This document shows, in pieces, positions 28,918 through 38,540 of a stretch of DNA of 64,000 bases. Source of the stretch: Mixta mediterraneensis (GTDB taxonomy: Bacteria; Pseudomonadota; Gammaproteobacteria; Enterobacterales; Enterobacteriaceae); NCBI RefSeq assembly GCF_014946725.1, contig NZ_JACFXY010000007.1, positions 62,001 through 126,000 of the forward strand. Reading direction: 5' to 3'. Each line of letters opens with the position of its first letter. Positions within the stretch are counted from its first letter, which is position 1. The translations under genes were made by a program, and so were the position numbers. Below the pieces are notes generated by a model that worked only from the letters and a program-made list of their open reading frames with translations, was not told the DNA's origin and made no database searches.

Positions 28918-31053
28918 TCAGAATAACGAGCGCACGCTCTGCATTGTGCTGAGATTATGGTTAAAACACTTGTCGTAATAGTGCTGAATATCTTTCATGC
29001 GCTGGCGATTGCGATGTATGCGGCGCAGCGCCAGCAAACCGTTAATCACACAGCACGCGATCAGCACCAGCAGCAGCAGCGCGGTGCCCAGATAACGCCA
29101 TTGCGCCATCGCATCGGGTTCATTATGCAGCGCAATATGACGGGTGCCGTTCGCATCCGTCGTAATGTTGGTAATAATGCCATTTGCGCTAAACGGCGTA
29201 TGCAACAGCATTGCAGACATGCGCTGTAGTTCGCGCCATTGCGACGGCGCATCCAGATCAAACAGCGATACGGTCGGCTGCGGCTGATTCACCAACTGAC
29301 GGCCTTCATCGCTAACAATCAAAAAACCGCCTGGCGGTGGGCTGTTAAGGTTTTCAGCCGCACGGCGCGTTTCGCGGAAGAAGAACGTGGATGTCGCCGT
29401 GTTAACCAGATTTTCCAGCGCTTCGGCACTCACCGGGCGCAGCAGCACATTCATACCGTTCAGCTGGCCTGAATCGGCGCGGTGAATCAGCGCTTGCCAG
29501 TCCTTAGCATTCCCCAGATTCACCAGCGCATTTTTCAGGCGTACGCAATCTTGCTGCTGATTACACAGGTCTTGCGTTTTCAGCACCAAATCGGAGAAAT
29601 CGTCTAACAGAATCATGCCCGACTTTTGAATAGCTGACGCCAGTTGCGGGTTCAGCTTGGGATCGGTATTGGTTTCGGGATGCAGTTGTCTGGTGGTAGT
29701 TTCCAGCAGTGCGGCCGCTTTATCAATGATGTCCGACTGTGGCTGCGGCAACGGCGTGGCGTTATTCCAGTAAACGGCCGAACAATCGAACGGCATGTAG
29801 GCGTAACTGCGGTTGCTTTGATAGTTATCAGGCACTGAACATATGCCGGTGCCGCTGACTTTCAGGTTGTCGCCGACGTTCAGCGCGACGCTGTTAAGTT
29901 TATCAACGCTGCTGACGTCCAGACTGTCGGTGCCTTTCGCCCAGGCAAGGCTGAGCTTAATCGGCATGCTGAGCGGAACCCAGGTAATCAGCAACGCTAA
30001 TACCACCAGCGAGCCGCAGGCTAACACGACATTTTTACGCCAGCGTTGAATCGGGAAATTTTTGACCTCATCCTGCAAGGAGAGAAAACGTCCCTGGCGC
30101 ACGACCTGACGATTGAGATAGATGTCAACGTCAGTGACCTGCCCTAAATCATGCGCGACGTAGGGTTGCCAGTGTGGTGGATAGGCCAGATCGATAATGC
30201 CCAGCGTGATATTGCTCTGTTCCTGATTAAACTCACCAAACAGGCCCCAGCGTTTAGGCGCACCACGCAGACAGTGAATATCACGCAGGCTGCCCTCACC
30301 CGGAAAGCGATACAACAGCCACAGACTAACGGCTATCATGGCGCACCCGGCCAGGATCAGCCAGAGCATAAGCGTCTCAGGAACCAGCAAACTAAGGAAA
30401 AACAGCAGAAAGGCCAGAGAGATGGTAACGGCTTCGCGCGTGCCATCCGGGCGGGATAGCCGATACTCTTCAGCTGTCTCTTTACGCACTTGCAACAATT
30501 CAACGCTCTCGCTTTCCGCTTTGCGTATAGAAGCATTGGTTGATATTGGACGCATCAGCGTCGGCAGCGCAGGCTGATCAAGAGAATACTCAACCAGCGA
30601 ATGACCATTAAGCGAAATAACTAAGGGAATGGTCTGAGTACGGATCAGCTCAACGTAGTTTTCGTCGGTGATGTACTGTTCCCACAAAGGCGGCAGATGA
30701 ACTTCGATTTCATCAAGGTAATATCGCCACTTGTGCGGATCGTCGGTTGACAGGCCATAACGCGTAATGGCGCGCCTGGCCGGGTAGACATGATTACTTT
30801 GTGCAGTCAGGGCGAGTCGGTCAGCACTGGCGCGTTTCTCACCCGGCAACGCAGCGCGGGGTTGTTTTCCCAGCGTCGCCAGGTATTTTTCAACGGCGCT
30901 GCGTTCTTCATCAGACAGCTTTCGACAGGGCGGGCTAATAAATGGCAGTGGTTTCGCCAACGGCGGGCGATGCCGCATAGCGTACCAAAATCCGATGCCT
31001 GCCAGAATTGAACAGGTTAGCACTACGGCCAATATGATAATTATTGTGCTCAT
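28918..31053 (-). CDS. igaA: IgaA (YrfF/MucM), repressor of the Rcs envelope stress system
   Basis: Inner-membrane protein that holds the Rcs phosphorelay off by contact with RcsD. 711 residues, the same as E. coli YrfF. The N-terminal helix is at about 3-23, two helices at about 206-245 (ISLAFLLFFLSLLVPETLML), one at about 340-360, then a large periplasmic domain with paired cysteines (CSVPDNYQS, CSAVYWNN, CNQQQDCV), and a last helix near 655-675. Divergent from nudE. It is essential in some enterics because Rcs overactivation is toxic. Confidence 0.95.
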   Translation of the reverse strand: MSTIIIILAVVLTCSILAGIGFWYAMRHRPPLAKPLPFISPPCRKLSDEERSAVEKYLATLGKQPRAALPGEKRASADRLALTAQSNHVYPARRAITRYGLSTDDPHKWRYYLDEIEVHLPPLWEQYITDENYVELIRTQTIPLVISLNGHSLVEYSLDQPALPTLMRPISTNASIRKAESESVELLQVRKETAEEYRLSRPDGTREAVTISLAFLLFFLSLLVPETLMLWLILAGCAMIAVSLWLLYRFPGEGSLRDIHCLRGAPKRWGLFGEFNQEQSNITLGIIDLAYPPHWQPYVAHDLGQVTDVDIYLNRQVVRQGRFLSLQDEVKNFPIQRWRKNVVLACGSLVVLALLITWVPLSMPIKLSLAWAKGTDSLDVSSVDKLNSVALNVGDNLKVSGTGICSVPDNYQSNRSYAYMPFDCSAVYWNNATPLPQPQSDIIDKAAALLETTTRQLHPETNTDPKLNPQLASAIQKSGMILLDDFSDLVLKTQDLCNQQQDCVRLKNALVNLGNAKDWQALIHRADSGQLNGMNVLLRPVSAEALENLVNTATSTFFFRETRRAAENLNSPPPGGFLIVSDEGRQLVNQPQPTVSLFDLDAPSQWRELQRMSAMLLHTPFSANGIITNITTDANGTRHIALHNEPDAMAQWRYLGTALLLLVLIACCVINGLLALRRIHRNRQRMKDIQHYYDKCFNHNLSTMQSVRSLF

Positions 31054-31441
31054 GCTTTGCTCAATTCAGCCAAAATACTGCCTTCACGTTAAATATGTAC
31101 TCCTGAATGCGCCCACATGTTAAGAAAAATTATGCGGAAATAAACCTCTCTGACACCTTACAGGCCAGATGAAATACGGCTGCAAATCATTTAATTAGAT
31201 GTTTTTACAACATGCCTTGCCGGTATGATAACTGGCAAATGCTTAATTAAATATCGGTATCGTCCTAATTTTATGCTGAGATATTGACGGTTAAAAAAAT
31301 TGCGTAGTTGCAACCCAGCAGCGTCATAGAGATCGCCATTTTTTCCGGCTAACGCGACGTTAACTGGCTGTCGCACAATTGGATGCGGTTAGGTATGCTG
31401 ATCTGCTCCTGGCCGCTGGGGCAGCAAAGTCTGAGGCTGAT
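31054..31441. other. Divergent igaA/nudE region
   Basis: There is no gene here. It is AT-rich, with stops in all frames apart from a 60-codon antisense frame I do not credit. An interrupted inverted repeat, TTGCC (31218-31222) and GGCAA (31234-31238), could form a small hairpin. The promoters of igaA and nudE must lie in this stretch. Confidence 0.4.
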
Positions 31442-32008
31442 ATGAAAAATCCGTTAAAAAAACCTGACATCCTCAAGGTGGAAACCGCAGCGCGCTCGCG
31501 GCTATTCACTATCGAAGCGGTCGATTTAGCATTCAGTAACGGTGCTCGTCGTGTTTACGAGCGCATGAAACCTTCGGAACGCGAAGCCGTAATGATTGTG
31601 CCGATCATTGATGATCATCTGGTTTTGATTCAGGAATATGCGGTTGGTCTGGAAAATTATGAGCTTGGCTTTCCGAAAGGGCTGATTGATCCGGGCGAGT
31701 CGGTGAATGAAGCGGCCGATCGTGAACTGAAAGAGGAAGCGGGTTTTGGCGCGGGTGAACTCACGCTACTCGGCAAGCTCACCATGGCACCCTCATACTT
31801 CTCCAGCAAAATGAATATCGTGGTGGCGGAAGGTCTGTACGAAGAGAAGCTGGAAGGGGATGAGCCGGAACCGTTAGTTGTCCATCGCTGGCCTTTGAAC
31901 GATATGCTGGCGCTGCTACAGGAACCGGATTTTCGTGAAGCACGTAACGTCAGCGCGCTGTTTATGGTGCGCGAATGGCTGGTAAAGCAAGGGCGCATAA
32001 ATTATTAA
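31442..32008 (+). CDS. nudE: NudE, ADP-ribose/NADH-type Nudix hydrolase
   Basis: Hydrolyses ADP-ribose, NADH and Ap3A-like dinucleotides. 188 residues from ATG 31442 (E. coli 186); the open frame extends upstream to 31379 but lacks homology there. The Nudix box is complete: GLIDPGESVNEAADRELKEE followed by AGFG, at about residues 80-103. Divergent from igaA, convergent with mrcA, as in E. coli. Confidence 0.95.
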   Translation: MKNPLKKPDILKVETAARSRLFTIEAVDLAFSNGARRVYERMKPSEREAVMIVPIIDDHLVLIQEYAVGLENYELGFPKGLIDPGESVNEAADRELKEEAGFGAGELTLLGKLTMAPSYFSSKMNIVVAEGLYEEKLEGDEPEPLVVHRWPLNDMLALLQEPDFREARNVSALFMVREWLVKQGRINY

Positions 32009-32045
32009 GCGTTGAACGGCTGACAAATATCAGCCTTGCGTTGAT

Positions 32046-32072
32046 AAGGGACGACAGCTATCGTCCCTTTTT
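32046..32072 (+). terminator. nudE terminator
   Basis: AAGGGACGA (32046-32054) pairs with TCGTCCCTT (32061-32069) around CAGCTA, followed by TTT. The run of five T at 32068-32072 makes this a good rho-independent terminator, placed just before the convergent mrcA stop. Confidence 0.88.
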
Positions 32073-32075
32073 GCA

Positions 32076-34628
32076 TCAGAACAGCTCATGACTTTGGCCG
32101 TTATCCATAATGGTCGTACCGACGTCATGCACGGAATACTCGGTTGGTTGGGTGCCATTAATGAAGTATTCCTGACGCGTATTACCACCGCCATTGGCCA
32201 GCTTGCCGGTGCTACGATCGATAGTGACCGTAACAATGCCATCGGGTGGCGTTAACGGCTGCGTTGGCACGCCCTCCAGCGCAGTTTTCATGTAGTCGTC
32301 CCATGCCGGTTGTGCACTTTTCGCGCCGCCTTCATAACCCGAAATCTGATCCGGAATGGCGCCAGATAACGTGCTACGCCCCAAATCACGACGCGCATCA
32401 TCAAAGCCAATCCATACCGATGTCACTACACCCGGTCCGTAACCTGAAAACCACGCATCTTTTGAATTGTTGGTCGTACCGGTTTTACCGCCAATATCAT
32501 TACGCTTCAGATCGCGCGAGGCGCGCCAGCCCGTTCCCATCCAGCCTGGTTCACCAAAAATATTACTATTGAGCGCGCTTTTGATCAGGAACGATAGCGG
32601 CGTATTGATTACATGCGGCGCATATTGCTGATCACCACTTTGCTGGGGCTGAGCCGGAACCTGCTCCAGTTCCGGTTGCGGCACTGTACTGTTTTGATTC
32701 TGATCGGAAGGCGCGACATTTTCGATGCTCTCCTCGTTCAGTGCCAGCGCTTTTTTGGTGTCGCCATAAATCACCGGCAAATTACACTGCGGACAGGCAA
32801 TTTTCGCCTTTTCTTCGAACACGGTTTGTCCCTGTTCGTTCTCAATCCTTTTAATGAAATAAGGATCGATCAGGAAGCCACCATTGGCCATAACCGAGTA
32901 GCCGCGCACCACTTGCAGAGGGGTAAATGAGGCCGCCCCCAGCGCCAGCGATTCGGTATGCACGATATTTTGTGCCGGGAAGCCGAAGCGCTGCAAATAC
33001 TCAGCGGCATAATCCACGCCCATTGCACGCATCGCGCGTACCATCACCACATTTTTCGACTGCCCTAATCCCTGACGAAGACGAATTGGGCCGCTGTAGG
33101 TTGGCGGTGAGTTCTTCGGACGCCAGTCGGCTCCTGCGCCAGCATCCCAGCGGGAAATGGGGACGTCGTTGAGAATGGAAGCCAGCGTTAAGCCACGATC
33201 CATGGCCGCGGTGTACAGGAATGGCTTGATATTTGAACCAACCTGGCGCAGCGCCTGGGTCGCGCGGTTAAACATGCTCTGGTTGAAGTCAAAACCTCCC
33301 ACCAGCGCACGTACAGAACCGTCAGTCGGATCAAGTGAAACCAGCGCCGAGTTCACATCAGGTACTTGCCCCAGCCACCAGGCATCACCCACTTTACGTA
33401 CCCAAATTTGCTGACCGGCCTGCAACACCTGCGTCACGCTTTTCGGCGTTGAGCCTTGCAGCGTGTCTGATTTATAGGGGCGCGCCCAGCGTACGCCAGC
33501 CAGCGTTAATGACACGTTAGTGCCGTCTTTCATCATCGCTGTGGCTTCATCGCTGCTTGCGTTAACGACTACCGCTGGGATCAGCGGACCGTAAACGGGC
33601 AGCTTTTTCAGCGTTTTTTCAATTTGCGCCTGGTTCCATGCCGGTTCACCGACTTTCCATAACACGCTGGTTGGACCACGATAGCCATGACGCATATCAT
33701 AAGCCATCACGTTATTACGTACAGATTCCTGTGCGGCTTGTTGTAGTCGACGCGTAACGGTGGTGTACACCTTAAAGCCATCACTATAGGCATTTTCGCC
33801 GTAACGTTTCACCATCTCCTGGCGCACCATCTCGCTGAGATAAGGCGCGGAAAAGGCGATTTCTGGTCCGTGATATTTAGCAATCAGCGGGGTGTTGCGC
33901 GCATCATCATACTGCTGCTGCGTGATGTAATGCTGGTCCAGCATACGCGCCAGCACCACGTTACGGCGCGACAGAGCACGATTGTGGGAATAGAGCGGGT
34001 TAAAGGTAGAAGGCGCTTTTGGCAGACCGGCGATCATCGCCATTTCGCTCAAAGACAGCTGATCGACCGTTTTACCGAAATAGACCTGCGAAGCAGCACC
34101 AACGCCATAGGCACGATAACCGAGATAGATCTTATTCAGATACAGCTCAAGGATTTCATCTTTTGTCAGCAACTGTTCGATGCGGATCGCCAGAAATTCT
34201 TCTTTGATCTTACGCATCAGGGTGCGTTCCGGACTGAGGAAGAAATTACGTGCAAGCTGCTGCGTAATGGTACTCGCGCCCTGGGAAGCGTGACCGGAGA
34301 CCAGAGCAATACTGGCGGCACGGAAAATCCCGATGGGATCAACACCATGGTGCTCATAAAAGCGGCTGTCTTCGGTGGCAATAAACGCTTTCACCATCTC
34401 AGGCGGCATTTGTTGCAGGCTCAGAGGGATGCGACGCATCTCGCCATATTGCGCCATTAACTCACCATCTGCGCTGTAAACCTGCATTGGCGTTTGCAGG
34501 CGCACGTCTTTCAGCGTGTTGACGTCGGGTAGCTGCGGCTCGATGTACTTATAAAGTCCATAAACCGAGCCGACTCCCAGCAAAATGCAACATACTGCAA
34601 GGATTAATAAATACTTTACGAACTTCAC
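32076..34628 (-). CDS. mrcA: PBP1a, bifunctional peptidoglycan glycosyltransferase/transpeptidase
   Basis: Class A penicillin-binding protein that polymerises and crosslinks peptidoglycan. The GTG start at 34628 gives MKFVKYLLIL and exactly 850 residues, as in E. coli; the open frame upstream has only a TTG. Membrane anchor at about 5-27; GT51 domain with the catalytic Glu in ATEDSRFYEHHGVD; transpeptidase with nucleophile Ser in GSNIKPF, SKN in GQSKNVVMV and KTGTT near residue 712. Divergent from hofM with a ~117-nt gap. Confidence 0.97.
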   Translation of the reverse strand: MKFVKYLLILAVCCILLGVGSVYGLYKYIEPQLPDVNTLKDVRLQTPMQVYSADGELMAQYGEMRRIPLSLQQMPPEMVKAFIATEDSRFYEHHGVDPIGIFRAASIALVSGHASQGASTITQQLARNFFLSPERTLMRKIKEEFLAIRIEQLLTKDEILELYLNKIYLGYRAYGVGAASQVYFGKTVDQLSLSEMAMIAGLPKAPSTFNPLYSHNRALSRRNVVLARMLDQHYITQQQYDDARNTPLIAKYHGPEIAFSAPYLSEMVRQEMVKRYGENAYSDGFKVYTTVTRRLQQAAQESVRNNVMAYDMRHGYRGPTSVLWKVGEPAWNQAQIEKTLKKLPVYGPLIPAVVVNASSDEATAMMKDGTNVSLTLAGVRWARPYKSDTLQGSTPKSVTQVLQAGQQIWVRKVGDAWWLGQVPDVNSALVSLDPTDGSVRALVGGFDFNQSMFNRATQALRQVGSNIKPFLYTAAMDRGLTLASILNDVPISRWDAGAGADWRPKNSPPTYSGPIRLRQGLGQSKNVVMVRAMRAMGVDYAAEYLQRFGFPAQNIVHTESLALGAASFTPLQVVRGYSVMANGGFLIDPYFIKRIENEQGQTVFEEKAKIACPQCNLPVIYGDTKKALALNEESIENVAPSDQNQNSTVPQPELEQVPAQPQQSGDQQYAPHVINTPLSFLIKSALNSNIFGEPGWMGTGWRASRDLKRNDIGGKTGTTNNSKDAWFSGYGPGVVTSVWIGFDDARRDLGRSTLSGAIPDQISGYEGGAKSAQPAWDDYMKTALEGVPTQPLTPPDGIVTVTIDRSTGKLANGGGNTRQEYFINGTQPTEYSVHDVGTTIMDNGQSHELF

Positions 34629-34745
34629 CTGAGATTTCCCATCTGTTGTCAATTGGGCAGTTTATAAACAACCGCGCGGTAGTATAAAGGCAAGCCAGAC
34701 GCTTTGATATGTCCATTTTCCCCGGACGATAAGGAGATCGCGCGC

Positions 34746-35549
34746 ATGGCTTTTCATACCTGGCAAATTGGACTGGATATTCAGAATAGGCAGCTTTATG
34801 CCCTTGCCGTCCAGCAACGTCGTGAAGGCTGGAAGTTGTGCCACTGGTGGCAGCAACAGCTGCCGCAAGATACGTTAAGAAACGGCGTGCTGCAATCTTC
34901 ACCTGAGTTAGTCGCGGCGTTAACCTCGTGGCGTAAACGCTTACCCCAGCGCTATTCGTTGCGCGTTGGCCTGCCTGTGCAGCTGGTGTTGCAACGGCCT
35001 TTACCGTTACCGACCCAACAGATGTGCGAACCCATAATGCGCCGCTACGTACAAACCGCCGCGCGAAAACTGTTTCCCATAGAACCGGAAGCGCTGGCGC
35101 TGGACTATCGTTCTGATCCGGCAGGCGATCAGCTTTACGTAACGGCGGCGCGACAATCCGTGGTTGATCAGTGGTGTTTGCCATTGCAGCAAGCCGGTTT
35201 GCAGCCGGAAGTCTTTGAGCTGACAACCCATGCTTTTAGCGTGATCGCAAAAGCCGCAAAACTGCCCGCCAATAGCGTGCTGGTGTTACGCCACGGTGAA
35301 CGCTGGCTTTGGTGTGACAGTGAGGGGATTTGCACGTCAGACGATGCGGCCACGCTGACAGCATTGCAGCAGGTTCTACCACAAGGCGCCCATATTCTTC
35401 TGTGCGATAACAAGGAACGTGCGCTTGCTGCAGGCACAGACTTCTTTTCTCCTTTCGATCTCTTCCATTATAAGCAACCGCCGCTACCTGAGTGTCCGGA
35501 TGATTTCACGCTTGCCGCCGGGTTGGCTCTGCGTAAGGGGGATGACTGA
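34746..35549 (+). CDS. hofM: HofM, PilM/ComA-like inner-membrane assembly protein
   Basis: First gene of the hofMNOPQ set, homologous to PilM-N-O-P-Q of type IV pili and ComA-E of Haemophilus. E. coli uses the hof genes to take up DNA as a nutrient. 267 residues from ATG 34746, with AAGGAG at 34730-34735; the reading frame extends upstream without support. It begins FHTWQIGLDIQNRQLYALAV, the actin-like PilM opening. The stop overlaps the hofN start by one base (TGATG). Confidence 0.88.
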   Translation: MAFHTWQIGLDIQNRQLYALAVQQRREGWKLCHWWQQQLPQDTLRNGVLQSSPELVAALTSWRKRLPQRYSLRVGLPVQLVLQRPLPLPTQQMCEPIMRRYVQTAARKLFPIEPEALALDYRSDPAGDQLYVTAARQSVVDQWCLPLQQAGLQPEVFELTTHAFSVIAKAAKLPANSVLVLRHGERWLWCDSEGICTSDDAATLTALQQVLPQGAHILLCDNKERALAAGTDFFSPFDLFHYKQPPLPECPDDFTLAAGLALRKGDD

Positions 35550-36091
35550 TGGTTGCCGTAAACCTTCTTCCCTGGCGTCAGCGGCGCTGGCAGTACCAGC
35601 GTCGTCAAGCGCTGACGATCGTTTCGCTGCTACTGTCTGGCATTGTACTGCTGGTTTCGTTCCAGGCGTGGAGGATATACGCAGCCACACAGACTGCACT
35701 GCAGCAGCAAGACACGCTACGCATTGCACTGGAGGAGGTCGCTCAGCGCCTGACGCAGCAAAAACAAGCGATGCAGATGCTGGATATGCAGCAAAAGCAG
35801 CTAAATAAGCAGCAGTTTCAGGCAAAACAGCTCGCCATCTGGCAACAGTTTTGGCTGGATTTACCGGCTTTATTGCCGGATACGCTGTGGTTACAACGGC
35901 TGGAGAAGCGTGATCTTCAATTACTGGTGGAAGGCCATGCAGAAAATATGCAGGCAATACGCACTTTTCGTCATCAGCTGGCCGGTCAGCCACTTTTTGT
36001 CCAGGTCAGGCAGGGCAGCGTAAAACGACAATCCGAAGGGATTTACCAATTCTCGTTGCGGGCACAGTTGCAGGAGATGGCTAATGAATGA
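35549..36091 (+). CDS. hofN: HofN, PilN-like membrane protein
   Basis: 180 residues: a short cytoplasmic N-terminus (VAVNLLPWRQRRWQ, the PilN motif that docks on PilM), one membrane helix at about 22-45, then a glutamine-rich coiled coil (ALQQQDTLRIALEEVAQRL) and a small ferredoxin-like end. It starts in the hofM stop and overlaps hofO by eight nt, so translation is coupled along the operon. Confidence 0.87.
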   Translation: MVAVNLLPWRQRRWQYQRRQALTIVSLLLSGIVLLVSFQAWRIYAATQTALQQQDTLRIALEEVAQRLTQQKQAMQMLDMQQKQLNKQQFQAKQLAIWQQFWLDLPALLPDTLWLQRLEKRDLQLLVEGHAENMQAIRTFRHQLAGQPLFVQVRQGSVKRQSEGIYQFSLRAQLQEMANE

Positions 36092-36578
36092 AGGGATACA
36101 GCGCTGGTTATCTCTGCATCCATTACCGCGCTACGCCATGTTGCTGGTGGGCGCGCTGGGCTTGTGGCTGCTGTGCTGGGCACTGTTATTGCGTCCGCTA
36201 AGACTGGAGCGGCAAGATGTGCTGGCTGTGCTGGAAAAACAACAACAACGCTTGCAACAACGTCAGAATCAATTATCTCAACATCCCTTACCCGAGACAT
36301 TACATGACCAGCTGGCGCAGATTTCTGCGCAATTACATACAGTCTCATCAACCCCGGCCTTAGAACGCCTTCTGGCGATGCGTGGTCAGCAGCTTGAGCA
36401 ATGGCTGCCAGAGGCTCAGCCGCGAACCTTAATCCTGCATTTGCAGTGGACACAATTTCAACCACTGTTTGCCGAACTGGCTCAGGCAGCCGTGCCTTTT
36501 CCACAGCGTTTTCAGCTGGCAATGCAGCAAGCGCATTTGGTTGCTGAACTGTGGCTGGAGCATGACGATGCGTCCTAA
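36084..36578 (+). CDS. hofO: HofO, PilO-like membrane protein
   Basis: 164 residues. One membrane helix (about 15-37, AMLLVGALGLWLLCWALLL), then a coiled coil (LEKQQQRLQQRQNQL) and a short periplasmic domain. By analogy with PilO it would pair with HofN in the inner-membrane alignment subcomplex. It overlaps hofN by eight nt and hofP by about 17 nt. Confidence 0.85.
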   Translation: MNEGIQRWLSLHPLPRYAMLLVGALGLWLLCWALLLRPLRLERQDVLAVLEKQQQRLQQRQNQLSQHPLPETLHDQLAQISAQLHTVSSTPALERLLAMRGQQLEQWLPEAQPRTLILHLQWTQFQPLFAELAQAAVPFPQRFQLAMQQAHLVAELWLEHDDAS

Positions 36579-36954
36579 CCTGCTTATTTTGCTGATGTGC
36601 TGCGGCAGCGCGTTAGCCCGCGATCCGTTTCAACCCATGGCGGGTGCAGCCTGCATTCAACAGGTTGAAACGCTGCCTGGCTGGCGCTTGCAGGGGATTA
36701 TTGGACGTGAAGATCATTACCGCGCCTGGCTACTTGGCCCACAAGGCAAAATCATCACGGTAGATGCAGGGCAACCCTTTCCGCTGGCACCGTGGCGACT
36801 GGCATCGTTAACCCGCAGTCGCGTCTCGCTGGTGGTGGAAAACAGTTGCTCAACGCAGACCCTCTCATTTCAAATAAAAGGACACGCGCGTGATAAGGCC
36901 GAGCATTTTGATGCTGGCATTGTGTTGCCTGGCTCCCGCCTTCGCCAGCCATAA
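36562..36954 (+). CDS. hofP: HofP, PilP-like protein linking inner membrane to secretin
   Basis: 130 residues from ATG 36562, or 128 from 36568; both starts lie inside the end of hofO. The signal peptide MRPNLLILLMCCGSALA is followed by RDPFQPM, the typical DPF motif after the signal in PilP/HofP proteins, then WRLQGIIGREDHYRAWLLGPQG, a PilP-like beta domain. The 3' end runs 65 nt into hofQ in another frame, so the last ~21 residues share DNA with the HofQ signal peptide. Confidence 0.82.
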   Translation: MTMRPNLLILLMCCGSALARDPFQPMAGAACIQQVETLPGWRLQGIIGREDHYRAWLLGPQGKIITVDAGQPFPLAPWRLASLTRSRVSLVVENSCSTQTLSFQIKGHARDKAEHFDAGIVLPGSRLRQP

Positions 36955-38161
36955 AGAAAAACTCAGCCTGGCTTTTGACGATGCACCCGTAGAGCGCATT
37001 TTACAGGCGCTGGCGGATTATCAACATATCAACCTCATGATCGCGCCGGGTGTACAAGGCGCACTGACGCTGCGGCTGGATGATATGCCCTGGGCGCAGG
37101 CGCTGGAACTGGTTTCGCGTATGGCACGTCTGACGCTGATTGAAGAGGAAAATGTTTTGCTGGTATATCCCGAACGCTGGCAGCAACAACAGCGAAAGGA
37201 GGAAAAAGCACAGCAGGAAGAGAAGCAGCAGCAACTGCCGCTAAAGCAGCGCAGCGTTGTGCTGCATTATGCGAATGCCAGCGATGTGCATCGCAGCCTG
37301 CAAAGTGAGCGTCAGTCATTAATGACGCCGCGTGGCAGCGCCACGGTGGATAATCGTACCAATACCTTATTGTTGCGGGATACCGAGTTGGCGCTGAAAG
37401 AGACTGAACGCTGGCTTCAGGCGTTGGACGTCCCGCTGGAGCAAGTCGAGCTGGCCGCGCATATTGTGACGATCAGTGAAGAACATCTGCATGAGCTTGG
37501 GGTTAACTGGGCTTTAAATGCTGGCGAAGGTGCTGCCATTCAGGCTTTACGCAATCCCCGGCTGGATATTCCGCTAGCTGTGAACTCCCCCAGCGTAAGT
37601 GTTGGCGTTACGCTGGCGCGTATTGGTGGACAGCTGCTGGACCTGGAACTGAGTGCGCTGGAGCAGGAAAACCAGATTGAAATTATCGCCAGCCCTCATT
37701 TATTTACTTCTCATCAGCAAACGGCTTCGATTAAACAAGGCACGGAGATCCCGTATGAAGTGTCGGCGGGAAACAGCGGGGCCACCAGCATTGAATTCAA
37801 AGAGGCCGTGCTGGGGATGGAAGTCACGCCAACAGTATTAGGCAATAGCCGTATCCAGCTAAAAATTCGCATCAGCCAGAACGTGCCGGGACGCAGTATT
37901 CAAACGGGTGATACAGAGGTGCTATCAATTGATAAACAGGAAATTGAAACGCAGGTGACACTAAAAGATGGGCAGACGCTGGCGCTCGGTGGTATTTTCC
38001 AGCAGCAGCGAACGCACGGACAACGACAGGTTCCACTGCTGGGCAATATGCCCTTACTGGGGGCGTTATTTCGGCAGCAAACAGAAGAGCGCAAAAAAAG
38101 AGAGCTGGTTATCTTTATAACGCCTCGATTGGTCAGGGAAGCAGCGCTTATCGCCGGATAA
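36890..38161 (+). CDS. hofQ: HofQ, secretin of the DNA-uptake/type IV pilus-like system
   Basis: Outer-membrane secretin, 423 residues from GTG 36890 with AAAAGGA six to twelve nt upstream. Signal peptide about 1-19 (LMLALCCLAPAFAS); N-domains including PVERILQALADYQHINLMIAPGV; then the secretin core with IEIIASPHLFTSHQQTASIKQG, EIPYEVSAG and the C-terminal GNMPLLGALFR...RELVIFITPRLV. It is complete. The Haemophilus homologue ComE lets DNA cross the outer membrane; in E. coli hofQ mutants cannot use DNA as a carbon source. Confidence 0.93.
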   Translation: MIRPSILMLALCCLAPAFASHKEKLSLAFDDAPVERILQALADYQHINLMIAPGVQGALTLRLDDMPWAQALELVSRMARLTLIEEENVLLVYPERWQQQQRKEEKAQQEEKQQQLPLKQRSVVLHYANASDVHRSLQSERQSLMTPRGSATVDNRTNTLLLRDTELALKETERWLQALDVPLEQVELAAHIVTISEEHLHELGVNWALNAGEGAAIQALRNPRLDIPLAVNSPSVSVGVTLARIGGQLLDLELSALEQENQIEIIASPHLFTSHQQTASIKQGTEIPYEVSAGNSGATSIEFKEAVLGMEVTPTVLGNSRIQLKIRISQNVPGRSIQTGDTEVLSIDKQEIETQVTLKDGQTLALGGIFQQQRTHGQRQVPLLGNMPLLGALFRQQTEERKKRELVIFITPRLVREAALIAG

Positions 38162-38540
38162 ACCGGAAAATACGTTCCTGAATGCCATCCGCATTGACGC
38201 AGGGCAGGAATTAGCTTACAAGGTTTAGCGATTTTCAATATGTTGTAACCGCGTTGTAACCGTTTATGTTGGGTTAAGCTCAGCAGACAGCTCAGAAAGA
38301 AATCTCCTCTGAAGGCGGCGTTGAAAAAACGCAGCGCTGACGCGTTACAGTTTCGCGAACTACAGGCCAATTCAGAAATGGATGTGCCGCAGGCAATATA
38401 ATCGGTTGCCAAACGGCCTTGAGTGTTGAGATAATTTTTCGTCTGACTCTTGCTAATGCTCATGAGGTCTCAGTTCCTGTCCCGCCAGCAAAAAGCTGAA
38501 CGCGGGGTATCATTAACGAATTCTTAGTAATACCGACAAA
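38162..38540. other. hofQ/aroK intergenic region
   Basis: No supported gene in about 380 nt. The region likely holds the main aroK-aroB-damX-dam promoter, as in E. coli. A minus-strand frame starting at 38463 reads for ~100 codons here and then continues antisense into hofQ; I do not credit it. Direct repeats of TTGTAACCG occur around 38242-38260. Confidence 0.4.

Noticed and set aside
38163-38463. Minus-strand reading frame starting MSISKSQTKNYL in the hofQ/aroK gap
   Set aside because: It has no good ribosome-binding site, continues antisense through hofQ and resembles no family I know. The opposite strand has an equally long frame without a start, so composition alone may explain both.
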